This document shows, one piece after another, positions 1 through 5,897 of a stretch of 6,089 nucleotides of DNA. The stretch covers positions 1-6,089 of the forward strand of contig JAJRAH010000032.1 in the NCBI GenBank assembly GCA_028679985.1, written 5' to 3'. Positions within the stretch are counted from its first letter, which is position 1. Every line of letters begins with the position of its first letter. The notes beneath the pieces were generated by a model that saw only the letters and a list, made by a program, of their open reading frames with translations, was not told the DNA's origin and searched no databases. Made by a program: the position numbers and the translations under genes. This stretch comes from Methanomassiliicoccales archaeon (lineage in GTDB: Archaea; Thermoplasmatota; Thermoplasmata; Methanomassiliicoccales; JACIVX01).

Positions 1-231
1 ACGTGCAGAAGGACATACGGGCAGAAGGCTATCGATGAGGGATTGAACCTCGATGCTGTCTCAATTCTCATGGGACATAAGACCACGAAGACCACAGAGA
101 CGTATTATTGTCGTAAGAGGCCGGAGACTGCGATAAGGGAGGCTCAGACTATCTGGATGCAAGGAAACAGCCACCCAGGTGCAAAAACCCCTAAAATTGA
201 TTTCAAGAATGAGGTGACTGGCTATGCTTAG
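1..231 (+). CDS. Tyrosine recombinase/integrase, C-terminal fragment (5' end outside window)
   Basis: This is the 3' end of a gene cut by the window edge; codon 1 begins at base 1 and 76 residues remain before a TAG stop. It would cut and rejoin DNA through a covalent 3'-phosphotyrosine link, as site-specific recombinases of elements or chromosomes do. The visible part fits the catalytic domain: CRRTYG (residues 2-7) carries the second catalytic Arg (R3). MGHK (24-27) holds the conserved His (H26), 23 residues after R3 as in XerD. KTTETYY (30-36) places the nucleophile Y35 nine residues after H26. The HxxR histidine would lie just outside the window. A tail of about 40 residues follows the tyrosine, longer than in Xer proteins. 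The stop touches the 3' end of tRNA-Gly, which favours an integrative-element integrase over a housekeeping XerA. The fragment looks intact, but whether the whole gene is intact cannot be seen. Confidence 0.88.
   Translation, partial: TCRRTYGQKAIDEGLNLDAVSILMGHKTTKTTETYYCRKRPETAIREAQTIWMQGNSHPGAKTPKIDFKNEVTGYA
183..196 (-). terminator. Possible oligo-T terminator for tRNA-Gly
   Basis: Reading leftward from the tRNA, the transcript would meet TTTT (193-196) and then TTTTT (183-187), about 35-50 nt past the CCA end. Short T-runs without a hairpin are typical archaeal terminators. The site lies inside the 3' end of the integrase coding sequence, on the opposite strand, so the T-runs could also be incidental AT-rich codons. 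Confidence 0.35.
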
Positions 232-308
232 TGGTGCGGGCGTCGGGATTTGAACCCGAGTTTTAAGCTTGGCAAGCTTAAGTGATAACCAGTCTACACT
301 ACGCCCGC
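232..308 (-). tRNA. tRNA-Gly (anticodon GCC), CCA end encoded
   Basis: The minus strand folds into a full cloverleaf. The acceptor stem is GCGGGCG/CGCCCGC (302-308 with 236-242) with discriminator A at 235 and an encoded CCA (232-234). The D arm starts GTGT and closes TCAC, with GG in the loop. The anticodon stem is TAAGC/GCTTA around loop TTGCCAA, giving anticodon GCC (271-273), which reads GGC and GGU glycine codons. The variable loop is a short AAAC. The T stem is TCGGG/CCCGA with loop TTCAAAT. The body is 74 nt without CCA and there is no intron. A TATA-like box lies about 34 nt upstream. The anticodon arm is part of a 19-nt inverted repeat (263-281), and an integrase gene ends exactly at the CCA, so this tRNA is a likely integration target. 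Confidence 0.97.
263..281. repeat. 19-nt inverted repeat in the tRNA anticodon arm; candidate recombination core
   Basis: The sequence TTAAGCTT-GGC-AAGCTTAA is a perfect 8-bp inverted repeat with a 3-bp centre, the centre being the anticodon. Five pairs form the normal anticodon stem. The symmetry extends through the loop bases (TT with AA) and one pair beyond the stem. Tyrosine integrases are known to use symmetric tRNA segments (anticodon or T arm) or the 3' end as crossover sites. The adjacent integrase makes this a candidate core, but no second att copy is visible here to prove it. Confidence 0.35.
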
Positions 309-338
309 ATGAATATGCCACTCTGAACGTCCTTGCTT

Positions 339-346
339 CATATAAA
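339..346 (-). promoter_or_regulatory. TATA box for tRNA-Gly
   Basis: The minus strand reads TTTATATG, close to the archaeal TATA consensus, preceded by purine-rich AACAAAG-type sequence that could serve as a BRE. Its centre is about 34 nt upstream of the tRNA 5' end. With the usual 25-27 nt to the start site, this predicts a leader of roughly 8 nt. Confidence 0.6.
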
Positions 347-404
347 CTTTGTTTCATCTTCGTGTCCAGTTGGAGGATTCACTGACACCTCAGACAAAGG
401 CAAA

Positions 405-412
405 GGTTATAG
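405..412 (+). promoter_or_regulatory. Possible TATA box for the DEAD-box helicase
   Basis: GGTTATAG follows a purine-rich GGCAAA stretch (BRE-like). It lies about 45 nt before the helicase ATG, so initiation would fall near 434-436 and leave a leader of just under 20 nt that includes the weak ribosome-binding core at 443-447. The match is weaker than for the tRNA box. Confidence 0.4.
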
Positions 413-424
413 AACACAAGTGTT
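413..424. repeat. Small inverted repeat AACAC-AA-GTGTT; possible operator
   Basis: A perfect 5-bp inverted repeat with a 2-bp centre sits directly after the proposed helicase TATA box and before the predicted start site, a place where archaeal repressors commonly bind. Being only 12 nt long, it could occur by chance. Confidence 0.25.
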
Positions 425-452
425 ATCGGACTTCTCGTTAGCGTGATAGATC

Positions 453-1868
453 ATGAGCGATAGTTTCGAATCACTTGGGATTGACCCCGGAATAATGCGG
501 TCTATCGAGGAAATGGGGTTCACCGAACCTACGCCTGTGCAACTGGCAGCGATACCATTGATCGCGCAGGGGAGAGATGTGATAGCCCAGGCTCAAACCG
601 GGACCGGGAAGACCGCCGCGTTCGCGATCCCCATTCTTCAGAAGATACGTCACGGAATGAAACCGAGTGCGCTGGTGCTCGTTCCGACCCGTGAACTGGC
701 GATCCAGGTCTCCGAAGAGACCAAGAAGTTGGGGGGACACCTGGACGTCAAGACGATTCCAGTGTATGGCGGACAGGCGATATCGGTTCAGTTCGAGGCT
801 CTGAAGAAGGGTGTCGACATCGTGTCAGGCACTCCTGGAAGAGTCATAGACCACATTAAGCGAAGGACTCTCGACCTGAGTGGCATCCGCTTTCTGGTAC
901 TGGACGAGGCGGACCGAATGCTGGACATGGGTTTCATCGAGGACATTGAATACATCATCAGACAGATACCGAAGGACAGGAACACCTACCTGTTCTCCGC
1001 GACGATTCCCGAGGGCGTCAGAAGACTCGGCGCAGACCATATGAAGAATCCGGAAATGGTCATCATCAGCGAGGAGGAGCTTGTCCTCCCGTCCACCAAG
1101 CAGATATACTTCAAAGTCGGCAGGAAGAACAAGATATGGGCACTCTGCAGAGTCCTCGACAAGGAGAAGCCGAAGGCCATAGTCTTCTGCTCGACGAAGC
1201 GGATGGTCGACATTCTAGAACAGAGGCTGAAATCCTACGGCTATCCGGCCGAGGCACTGCACGGCGATCTCTCTCAGGCTCAAAGGGAGAGAGTCCTGAC
1301 CGATTTTCGCAAGGGCAAGGTGAAGGTGCTCATCGCAACCGATGTCGCGGCGAGGGGCTTGGACATCGAGGACGTGACACTGGTCATCAACTACGACATA
1401 CCTGAAAGTCCGGAATGGTATGTCCACCGGATCGGACGGACAGGCAGGGCCGGAAAGGAGGGAAAGGCCATCACATTCGTCAGTTCCGACGAGGAACACC
1501 TTCTCGAAGGAATAAAGGGATTCGGAGGGGCAGGGATCGAGCAGGCGGACGTCCCGACGACCGGGGAGAAGGACGTCGTGAGGAAGGTTTGGGACTTCGA
1601 CGAGTATGTTGACATATTCGGAATGGTCAAGTTCAGGATCGACATGGGAAAGATGGACAAGGTCGGGATGAACGACATAGTCGAACTCATTCGGAATAGG
1701 GGCGATGTCAGCGAGATCGCCATAGGCCACGTTGAGCTCGGTGAGAAGTCTAGCGAGTTCGAGGTCCACAAGGACGTCGCGTACAAGGTGATGAAAAGTC
1801 TTGACCAGTCCGACTTCCGCGGGAGGAGAATCAGGGTCGATCCGATGCCACGCCGTTCCGCCGGTTAG
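453..1868 (+). CDS. DEAD-box ATP-dependent RNA helicase with DbpA-like C-terminal RNA-binding domain
   Basis: A cytoplasmic RNA helicase that would use ATP to separate short RNA duplexes, probably in ribosome assembly, RNA decay or cold adaptation. All core motifs are present in order: Q motif FTEPTPVQ (23-30), motif I AQTGTGKT (47-54), Ia PTRELA (78-83), GTPGR (126-130), motif II DEAD (151-154), III SAT (182-184), motif V ATDVAARGLD (295-304), VI HRIGRTGR (325-332). Residues about 392-466 (VKFRIDMGKMDKVG through GRRIRVDPM) resemble the DbpA RNA-binding domain, which in bacterial DbpA/YxiN docks on 23S rRNA hairpin 92; the rRNA target here is inference. Length (471) is close to bacterial DbpA/YxiN. 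The ATG is supported by GTGAT (443-447), complementary to the 16S 3' end, 5 nt upstream, and by the N-terminus fitting the Q-motif lead-in. It converges on the valS gene with a 36-bp gap and no obvious T-run terminator. Confidence 0.95.
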   Translation: MSDSFESLGIDPGIMRSIEEMGFTEPTPVQLAAIPLIAQGRDVIAQAQTGTGKTAAFAIPILQKIRHGMKPSALVLVPTRELAIQVSEETKKLGGHLDVKTIPVYGGQAISVQFEALKKGVDIVSGTPGRVIDHIKRRTLDLSGIRFLVLDEADRMLDMGFIEDIEYIIRQIPKDRNTYLFSATIPEGVRRLGADHMKNPEMVIISEEELVLPSTKQIYFKVGRKNKIWALCRVLDKEKPKAIVFCSTKRMVDILEQRLKSYGYPAEALHGDLSQAQRERVLTDFRKGKVKVLIATDVAARGLDIEDVTLVINYDIPESPEWYVHRIGRTGRAGKEGKAITFVSSDEEHLLEGIKGFGGAGIEQADVPTTGEKDVVRKVWDFDEYVDIFGMVKFRIDMGKMDKVGMNDIVELIRNRGDVSEIAIGHVELGEKSSEFEVHKDVAYKVMKSLDQSDFRGRRIRVDPMPRRSAG

Positions 1869-1904
1869 TCGTCATCTCCCTCGCGGGGCTTGATTTCTGG
1901 CCGA

Positions 1905-4526
1905 TCATCTCTGGACAGCAACGAGCAATTCTCTGATCTGGAAAGTCTCGACTTCCTTGCCATGCATGGTGAGCTTCTTCTCGAAGGTGACCAGATCCTT
2001 GTCGATCTCTACGGTCGATCCATCAGGCAATTGAATGTCTATTGGTGCGGCTTCGATTGAGGCCGCGACTTCGGATGGATCCAATTCCTGAAGTCTGCCC
2101 ACCACTTCCTTCGCCTTCTGCTTGAACATCGGGCCAATCTTTGACAGAACCGGCTTGAGCGCGACTATCTTCTCTTCGAGATCGACCTGTTTGGCAATTT
2201 TGAGCTCCTTTGCCCTGATGGTCTGGACGATGTCCTTCTCGCATCCTACGAGTCTTTCTGCGCCTTCTCCGATCAGCTCTATGAGGCTGATCTCAACGTT
2301 GAGAGGAATCCCATTCTCGGCCTTCCAGGATCTGAGAGCACCGATGACCTCTTTCATGAACTCCCCCCGCTGTTCCTCCTTCTCGTCAACAAGGACCGGG
2401 ACTGGCCACTTGCTTACGTGGATGCTTCTGTTCCCCTCAATCGCCTGGAACGCTGATTGGTAGACCTCTTCGGTGACATGCGGAAGAAGGGGGGCGAGCA
2501 TCTTCATGACGCCGAGGCAGACGGTGAAGAGTGTGTACCTGACAGCTTCGTCATTCGGATCCCTTGTCCTGAACTTGATCATCTCCAGGTAGTGGTCGGC
2601 GAATTCGTGCCAGGCAAAATCCTCGATAATCCTCATCGCCTTGTCAAATGAGTAGTTATCGTACTGCTCCGTGGCGGCGCTTATCACCTTGCTGAACTTG
2701 CTGAGGATCCACTTGTCAGCTGGGTGCAACTCCCCCATAGAAGGCTTCTCGGTAACGACAGTCCCGACGAACTTACCGATGTTCCAGAGTTTTGTGCAGA
2801 ATCTGCCTCCATGCACGACGTCCTTCTCCCTGAACGCGCTGTCTTCTCCGAGCGAGCATGTGCATGCGTAGTAGCGGAGCGCATCCGCTCCGTTCTTCTC
2901 CAGGATCGGCATCGGATCGATCACGTTCCCCAAGGAGGAATGCATCGGAGTGCCGTCCTCGGCCATGATGAACCCATGGATCATGATATCGTTCCAAGGC
3001 TTCTGTCCGACGAGCAGGTGCTCTCTCAGGATTGTGTAGAAGGCCCAGGTCCGGATTATGTCGTGCGATTGTGGGCGCAGGGACATAGGATAGAGTCTTT
3101 TGAATTTCTCCACGTCTCGGAGCCAGAAGGTGTTGTACAGCGGGGACACGCTTGAGTCCATCCAAGTGTCGAACACGTCCTCGCAGCCCTTCAGTGCGCC
3201 GCCGCATCTAGGACACTTCTCAATGGGAGGACGATCCGTGGTCGGATCGACATAACAGTCATTCTCCTTCGCAGGAACGATCTCGCCGCACGACACGCAC
3301 TCCCACACCGGAATAGGAGTGGCGAAGTAGCGCTGTCTTGATATGACCCAGTCCCACTCGAGTGATTCCACCCAATCACGAAGGCGAACCTTCATGAAAT
3401 CGGGGAACCACTTCAGCTCATCGGACTTCGATAGGACGGCATCTTTGTAATCTAGAGTCCTTAGGAACCACTGCGGTACCTGGAGGAACTCGATCGGCTC
3501 GTGACAGCGCCAGCAAGTCCCCACGTTCTGTTGTGTATCCTCTTGTTTGACCAAGAGCCCCGCATCCTTCAGGTCCTCGATCATCTTCTTCCTTGCATCT
3601 CTGACCGGCAGACCTGAGCAGATGCCCGCGACGTCCGTCATCTTTCCTTGCTCGTCGATGCCCTTCTCCAGCGGAAGGTCGTACTTCATCACCCATTCCA
3701 GGTCGTCCTTGTCTCCGATCGTGCAGATCATTACGATCCCCGATCCGAAACTCGGGTCGACCTTGGGATCTGCGATGACCTTGACCTCTCTGTTGTATAT
3801 TGGCGTGAGGAGCATCTTCCCGATCAGCATCCTCTTCGCCTTATCATCAGGATGTACGGCGACGAGCTGGCAGGTGCATAGCAGCTCCGGCCTCGTCGTG
3901 GCGATGATGACGAATTCGTCAGTGCCTTTCACGCGGAACTTCACGAAATTGAGCTTCGTGATGTTCTGTTGGTATTCTATCTCGGCGTCTGCGAGGGCGG
4001 TTATGCATCTCGGACACCAGTTCACGGGATAGGTGCCCTTGTATACGATCCCCTTTTCGAGCATCCTGAGAAACGATATCTGCGTTATCCTTCTGTAGTA
4101 GGGCGCATCCGTCTGATAGTAGATGCTCGGGTCCATCGATTCCCCTAGGATCTCGAACTGGTGTGTCATCTCCTCTATGAAGCTGTTGGCGTATTCGCTG
4201 CAGAGCTTGACATATTCCTGCCTCGGTATCGACAGCTTGGTAATGCCGTATTTCCTCTCAACCCTGACTTCCGTCGGCGTCCCGTTAACGTCGAAGCACA
4301 GGGGGAAGAAGACATTGTATCCCCTCATGCGGTGGTATCTTGCCGCGAAATCGATCAACGAATAGCCTGTGGCATGACCCAGGTGCAACGATCCGGAAGT
4401 GTATCTCGGCGGGTTGTCTATGCTGTACACCGGAGCCGATGACGACTGATCAAACCTGTAAAGCTCCCACTCTTTCCACTTCTTCTGCCATTTTCTCTCT
4501 GTGGATACTGCCTCGTATTGGGTCAT
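1905..4526 (-). CDS. valS: Valyl-tRNA synthetase, archaeal type, with altered KMSKS loop
   Basis: A class Ia aminoacyl-tRNA synthetase that activates valine with ATP and charges tRNA-Val in the cytoplasm. Length (873) is normal for archaeal ValRS. The HIGH motif is HLGH (48-51), followed by FDVNGTPTEVRVE (78-90), which is characteristic of ValRS. The CP1 editing domain has TTRPELL (210-216) and GDKDDLEW (271-278), which clear misactivated threonine in the family. Zinc-binding pairs are C171/C174 with C338/C341, and C410/C413 with C438/C441. FDTWMDSS (452-459) and RPQSHDIIRTWAFY (484-497) are ValRS signatures, followed by an anticodon-binding domain. The KMSKS site reads PMHSS (527-531), lacking both lysines, yet the flanking GFIMAEDGT and LGNVIDP are well kept. 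The ATG has no Shine-Dalgarno sequence, and a TATA-like box about 31 nt upstream implies a near-leaderless mRNA. LeuRS and IleRS are less likely given these signatures. Confidence 0.95.
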   Translation of the reverse strand: MTQYEAVSTERKWQKKWKEWELYRFDQSSSAPVYSIDNPPRYTSGSLHLGHATGYSLIDFAARYHRMRGYNVFFPLCFDVNGTPTEVRVERKYGITKLSIPRQEYVKLCSEYANSFIEEMTHQFEILGESMDPSIYYQTDAPYYRRITQISFLRMLEKGIVYKGTYPVNWCPRCITALADAEIEYQQNITKLNFVKFRVKGTDEFVIIATTRPELLCTCQLVAVHPDDKAKRMLIGKMLLTPIYNREVKVIADPKVDPSFGSGIVMICTIGDKDDLEWVMKYDLPLEKGIDEQGKMTDVAGICSGLPVRDARKKMIEDLKDAGLLVKQEDTQQNVGTCWRCHEPIEFLQVPQWFLRTLDYKDAVLSKSDELKWFPDFMKVRLRDWVESLEWDWVISRQRYFATPIPVWECVSCGEIVPAKENDCYVDPTTDRPPIEKCPRCGGALKGCEDVFDTWMDSSVSPLYNTFWLRDVEKFKRLYPMSLRPQSHDIIRTWAFYTILREHLLVGQKPWNDIMIHGFIMAEDGTPMHSSLGNVIDPMPILEKNGADALRYYACTCSLGEDSAFREKDVVHGGRFCTKLWNIGKFVGTVVTEKPSMGELHPADKWILSKFSKVISAATEQYDNYSFDKAMRIIEDFAWHEFADHYLEMIKFRTRDPNDEAVRYTLFTVCLGVMKMLAPLLPHVTEEVYQSAFQAIEGNRSIHVSKWPVPVLVDEKEEQRGEFMKEVIGALRSWKAENGIPLNVEISLIELIGEGAERLVGCEKDIVQTIRAKELKIAKQVDLEEKIVALKPVLSKIGPMFKQKAKEVVGRLQELDPSEVAASIEAAPIDIQLPDGSTVEIDKDLVTFEKKLTMHGKEVETFQIRELLVAVQR

Positions 4527-4553
4527 GAGCAGGGGGGAATACCATCGGCCCGC

Positions 4554-4561
4554 TTTAAAAA
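4554..4561 (-). promoter_or_regulatory. TATA-like box for valS; predicts a leaderless transcript
   Basis: The minus strand reads TTTTTAAA with its centre about 31 nt before the valS ATG, inside the 54-bp gap after the CBS gene. Initiation 25-27 nt downstream would leave a leader of about 5 nt. This agrees with the lack of any Shine-Dalgarno sequence, since the bases before the ATG are C-rich on the mRNA strand. Readthrough from the upstream gene is also possible. Confidence 0.45.
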
Positions 4562-4580
4562 GTTGCTGAAGAGTCGAAGC

Positions 4581-5768
4581 TCAGCCTTTCGCTCTCTTCC
4601 GCTGGTCCAACCTCGACTCCTTCATTTCCTTGACCATCTTCTGGAGGCGTTCCATAGTTGTTATGGTCGCCTTGATCAGGTTCCATTCGATGCCCTTGGC
4701 GACGAAGATCTTGTTCTCGGTTATCAATCGGCCGCTGAGGCTGTATTTGGCTACGTTGCCGGCAGGATTGTGCTTTGAGACATGCAACGTGAACAGGAGA
4801 GGCTTGGACAGCTTAGCGATCTTCTGCAGTTCTGCCTCTATCTCCTTATCCATCATGTCCAAGGAGTGACGGTCTTCTTCCTCGAGCCCGGTGATCTGCA
4901 CATAGACCATGTCTCTCGGTCTGAAGGAGGCCACGAGCTCGACTATGTCGTAGGTGGTGAGAATCCCTTCCATTCGATCCTTCTCGACAACCGGGAGGGT
5001 GGAGATCTTCTTCTCGAGCATCAGGCTCACGGCCTGCCCGATCGGGCTATCTGGCCCTACCGTTATCGGATTGTCGACCGACAGCGATCCGATCTCCACT
5101 TCGACTGGGTCGCTTCTGCCCGATATCTCGCCGAGGGTCTCGCTCTTTCGACTTGCCCAGCCATAGTTCACAATGTCCTTGATCCCTATAATCCCGACGA
5201 GCGCATTAGTGTCGTCGACGACCGGCAGAGCTCTCACGTCCAGCCTTCCCATGAGTTCTACGGCGCGCTTCAGCGAGTCTTTCGAGGTGACCGCCTGAAC
5301 ATCGGTCGTCATCACCTCTCTGACGGGGATGTTCCTCAGTTCCTTGATGTTCAATACGGTCCTAGCGATATCCTCTCTGGAGATGACCCCTAGTATCTTC
5401 TTCCCTCTGACGACCGGAATCTGGCGGTATCCTGTGGAGACTATGCCTTCCGCAACTTCCGTGATCGATGTGTCCTCTCCTATCTCCGGCGGAGTCTCCA
5501 TCACGGATTTCGCCTTTGTGCCGACCGGAAGGTTCTTTCTCCTCACGAGCGAACGGTAACTGACAACGCCCATCAGCTTGTTCACGTCCGTGACCACCGG
5601 TATCTCGTGCAAGTTCATCGCTCGCATCCTTGCGACTACGTCGGAAATCGTCGTCTCCGGATCGGTGGTCTCATATTGCGTGGCCATGAGGTCCTCGGTC
5701 TTGTAGGATTCGATCACGGACCTCACTTTCTCTCGTGCCTTCATTGTTTCCAAGCCTTCGCCCTTCAC
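4581..5768 (-). CDS. Four-CBS-domain protein with C-terminal HPF/RaiA-like domain; candidate ribosome-silencing factor
   Basis: A 395-residue soluble protein. Four CBS repeats sit at about 25-78, 85-140, 148-203 and 226-282, each showing the IPVV or LPVV strand and a GVVS/GVIS/GIIG/GILT-type strand before a helix, so two Bateman modules that usually bind adenine nucleotides. Residues about 288-385 look like the HPF/RaiA fold: strand MVYVQITG, a helix (300-320), strands LLFTLHVS, KYSLSGRLIT and KIFVAKG, then the helix IEWNLIKATITTMERLQKMV. A basic tail (RLDQRKRAKG) ends the protein. Together this suggests nucleotide-controlled binding to the ribosome. CBS repeats are certain; the HPF relationship is pattern-based; the function is inference. 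Start: GTG with GGTGA (5775-5779) 6 nt upstream. An ATG at codon 9 is the alternative but has no comparable site. It lies between glyS and valS on the same strand, 54 bp before valS. Confidence 0.9.
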   Translation of the reverse strand: MKGEGLETMKAREKVRSVIESYKTEDLMATQYETTDPETTISDVVARMRAMNLHEIPVVTDVNKLMGVVSYRSLVRRKNLPVGTKAKSVMETPPEIGEDTSITEVAEGIVSTGYRQIPVVRGKKILGVISREDIARTVLNIKELRNIPVREVMTTDVQAVTSKDSLKRAVELMGRLDVRALPVVDDTNALVGIIGIKDIVNYGWASRKSETLGEISGRSDPVEVEIGSLSVDNPITVGPDSPIGQAVSLMLEKKISTLPVVEKDRMEGILTTYDIVELVASFRPRDMVYVQITGLEEEDRHSLDMMDKEIEAELQKIAKLSKPLLFTLHVSKHNPAGNVAKYSLSGRLITENKIFVAKGIEWNLIKATITTMERLQKMVKEMKESRLDQRKRAKG

Positions 5769-5805
5769 TTCCTCTCACCCCGTTTCAGCATATTGGAGCC
5801 TAAGT

Positions 5806-5813
5806 TACTTAAA
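5806..5813 (-). promoter_or_regulatory. TATA-like box for the CBS-HPF gene
   Basis: The minus strand reads TTTAAGTA about 41 nt before the GTG start. Initiation 25-27 nt downstream falls near 5783-5785, leaving a leader of roughly 16 nt that contains the GGTGA ribosome-binding site at 5775-5779. Its presence suggests the gene has its own promoter rather than depending only on glyS transcription. Confidence 0.45.
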
Positions 5814-5831
5814 CCGTGTCTATCGGCCGAC

Positions 5832-5858
5832 TGATCGACATCCTTCAATGATCGATGT
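5832..5858. repeat. Imperfect direct repeat TGATCGA(C/T)(A/G)T upstream of the CBS promoter
   Basis: TGATCGACAT (5832-5841) and TGATCGATGT (5849-5858) match at 8 of 10 positions, 17 bp apart, in the gap between glyS and the CBS gene. They lie about 20-45 bp upstream of the CBS TATA-like box, where an activator could bind. Short, and possibly chance. Confidence 0.2.
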
Positions 5859-5897
5859 GCTCTGCAGTCCCCTTACACCATCATCCGCGAGTGCGAT

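Noticed and set aside
341..346. TATAAA read on the plus strand as the helicase promoter
   Set aside because: It is about 110 nt before the ATG. The same site read on the minus strand fits the tRNA spacing much better.
1215..1769. 184-codon open frame antisense to the DEAD-box helicase
   Set aside because: It runs over conserved helicase motifs V and VI and has no family resemblance; an antisense shadow.
1869..1904. Bidirectional terminator between the helicase and valS
   Set aside because: The 36-bp gap has no T-run on either strand and no convincing hairpin.
2724..3207. 143-144-codon open frames in other frames within valS
   Set aside because: They overlap the ValRS catalytic region, whose motifs continue without a break in the main frame.
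3547..4032. 161-codon plus-strand open frame opposite the ValRS editing domain, with hydrophobic stretches
   Set aside because: The hydrophobic runs are the antisense of conserved editing-domain codons; no start signal or family match.
1905..4526. Possible leucyl- or isoleucyl-tRNA synthetase
   Set aside because: FDVNGTPTE, GDKDDLEW and FDTWMDSS are ValRS signatures, and the two zinc-site arrangement and length also fit ValRS.
4782..5393. 203-codon open frame on the plus strand, antisense to the CBS gene
   Set aside because: It shows no recognisable domain and fully overlaps the conserved CBS repeats on the other strand; it reflects the GC-rich codon pattern.
5836..5860. Hairpin terminator after glyS
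   Set aside because: Only ACATC/GATGT can pair, the loop is 11 nt and no T-run follows; more easily read as a short direct repeat.
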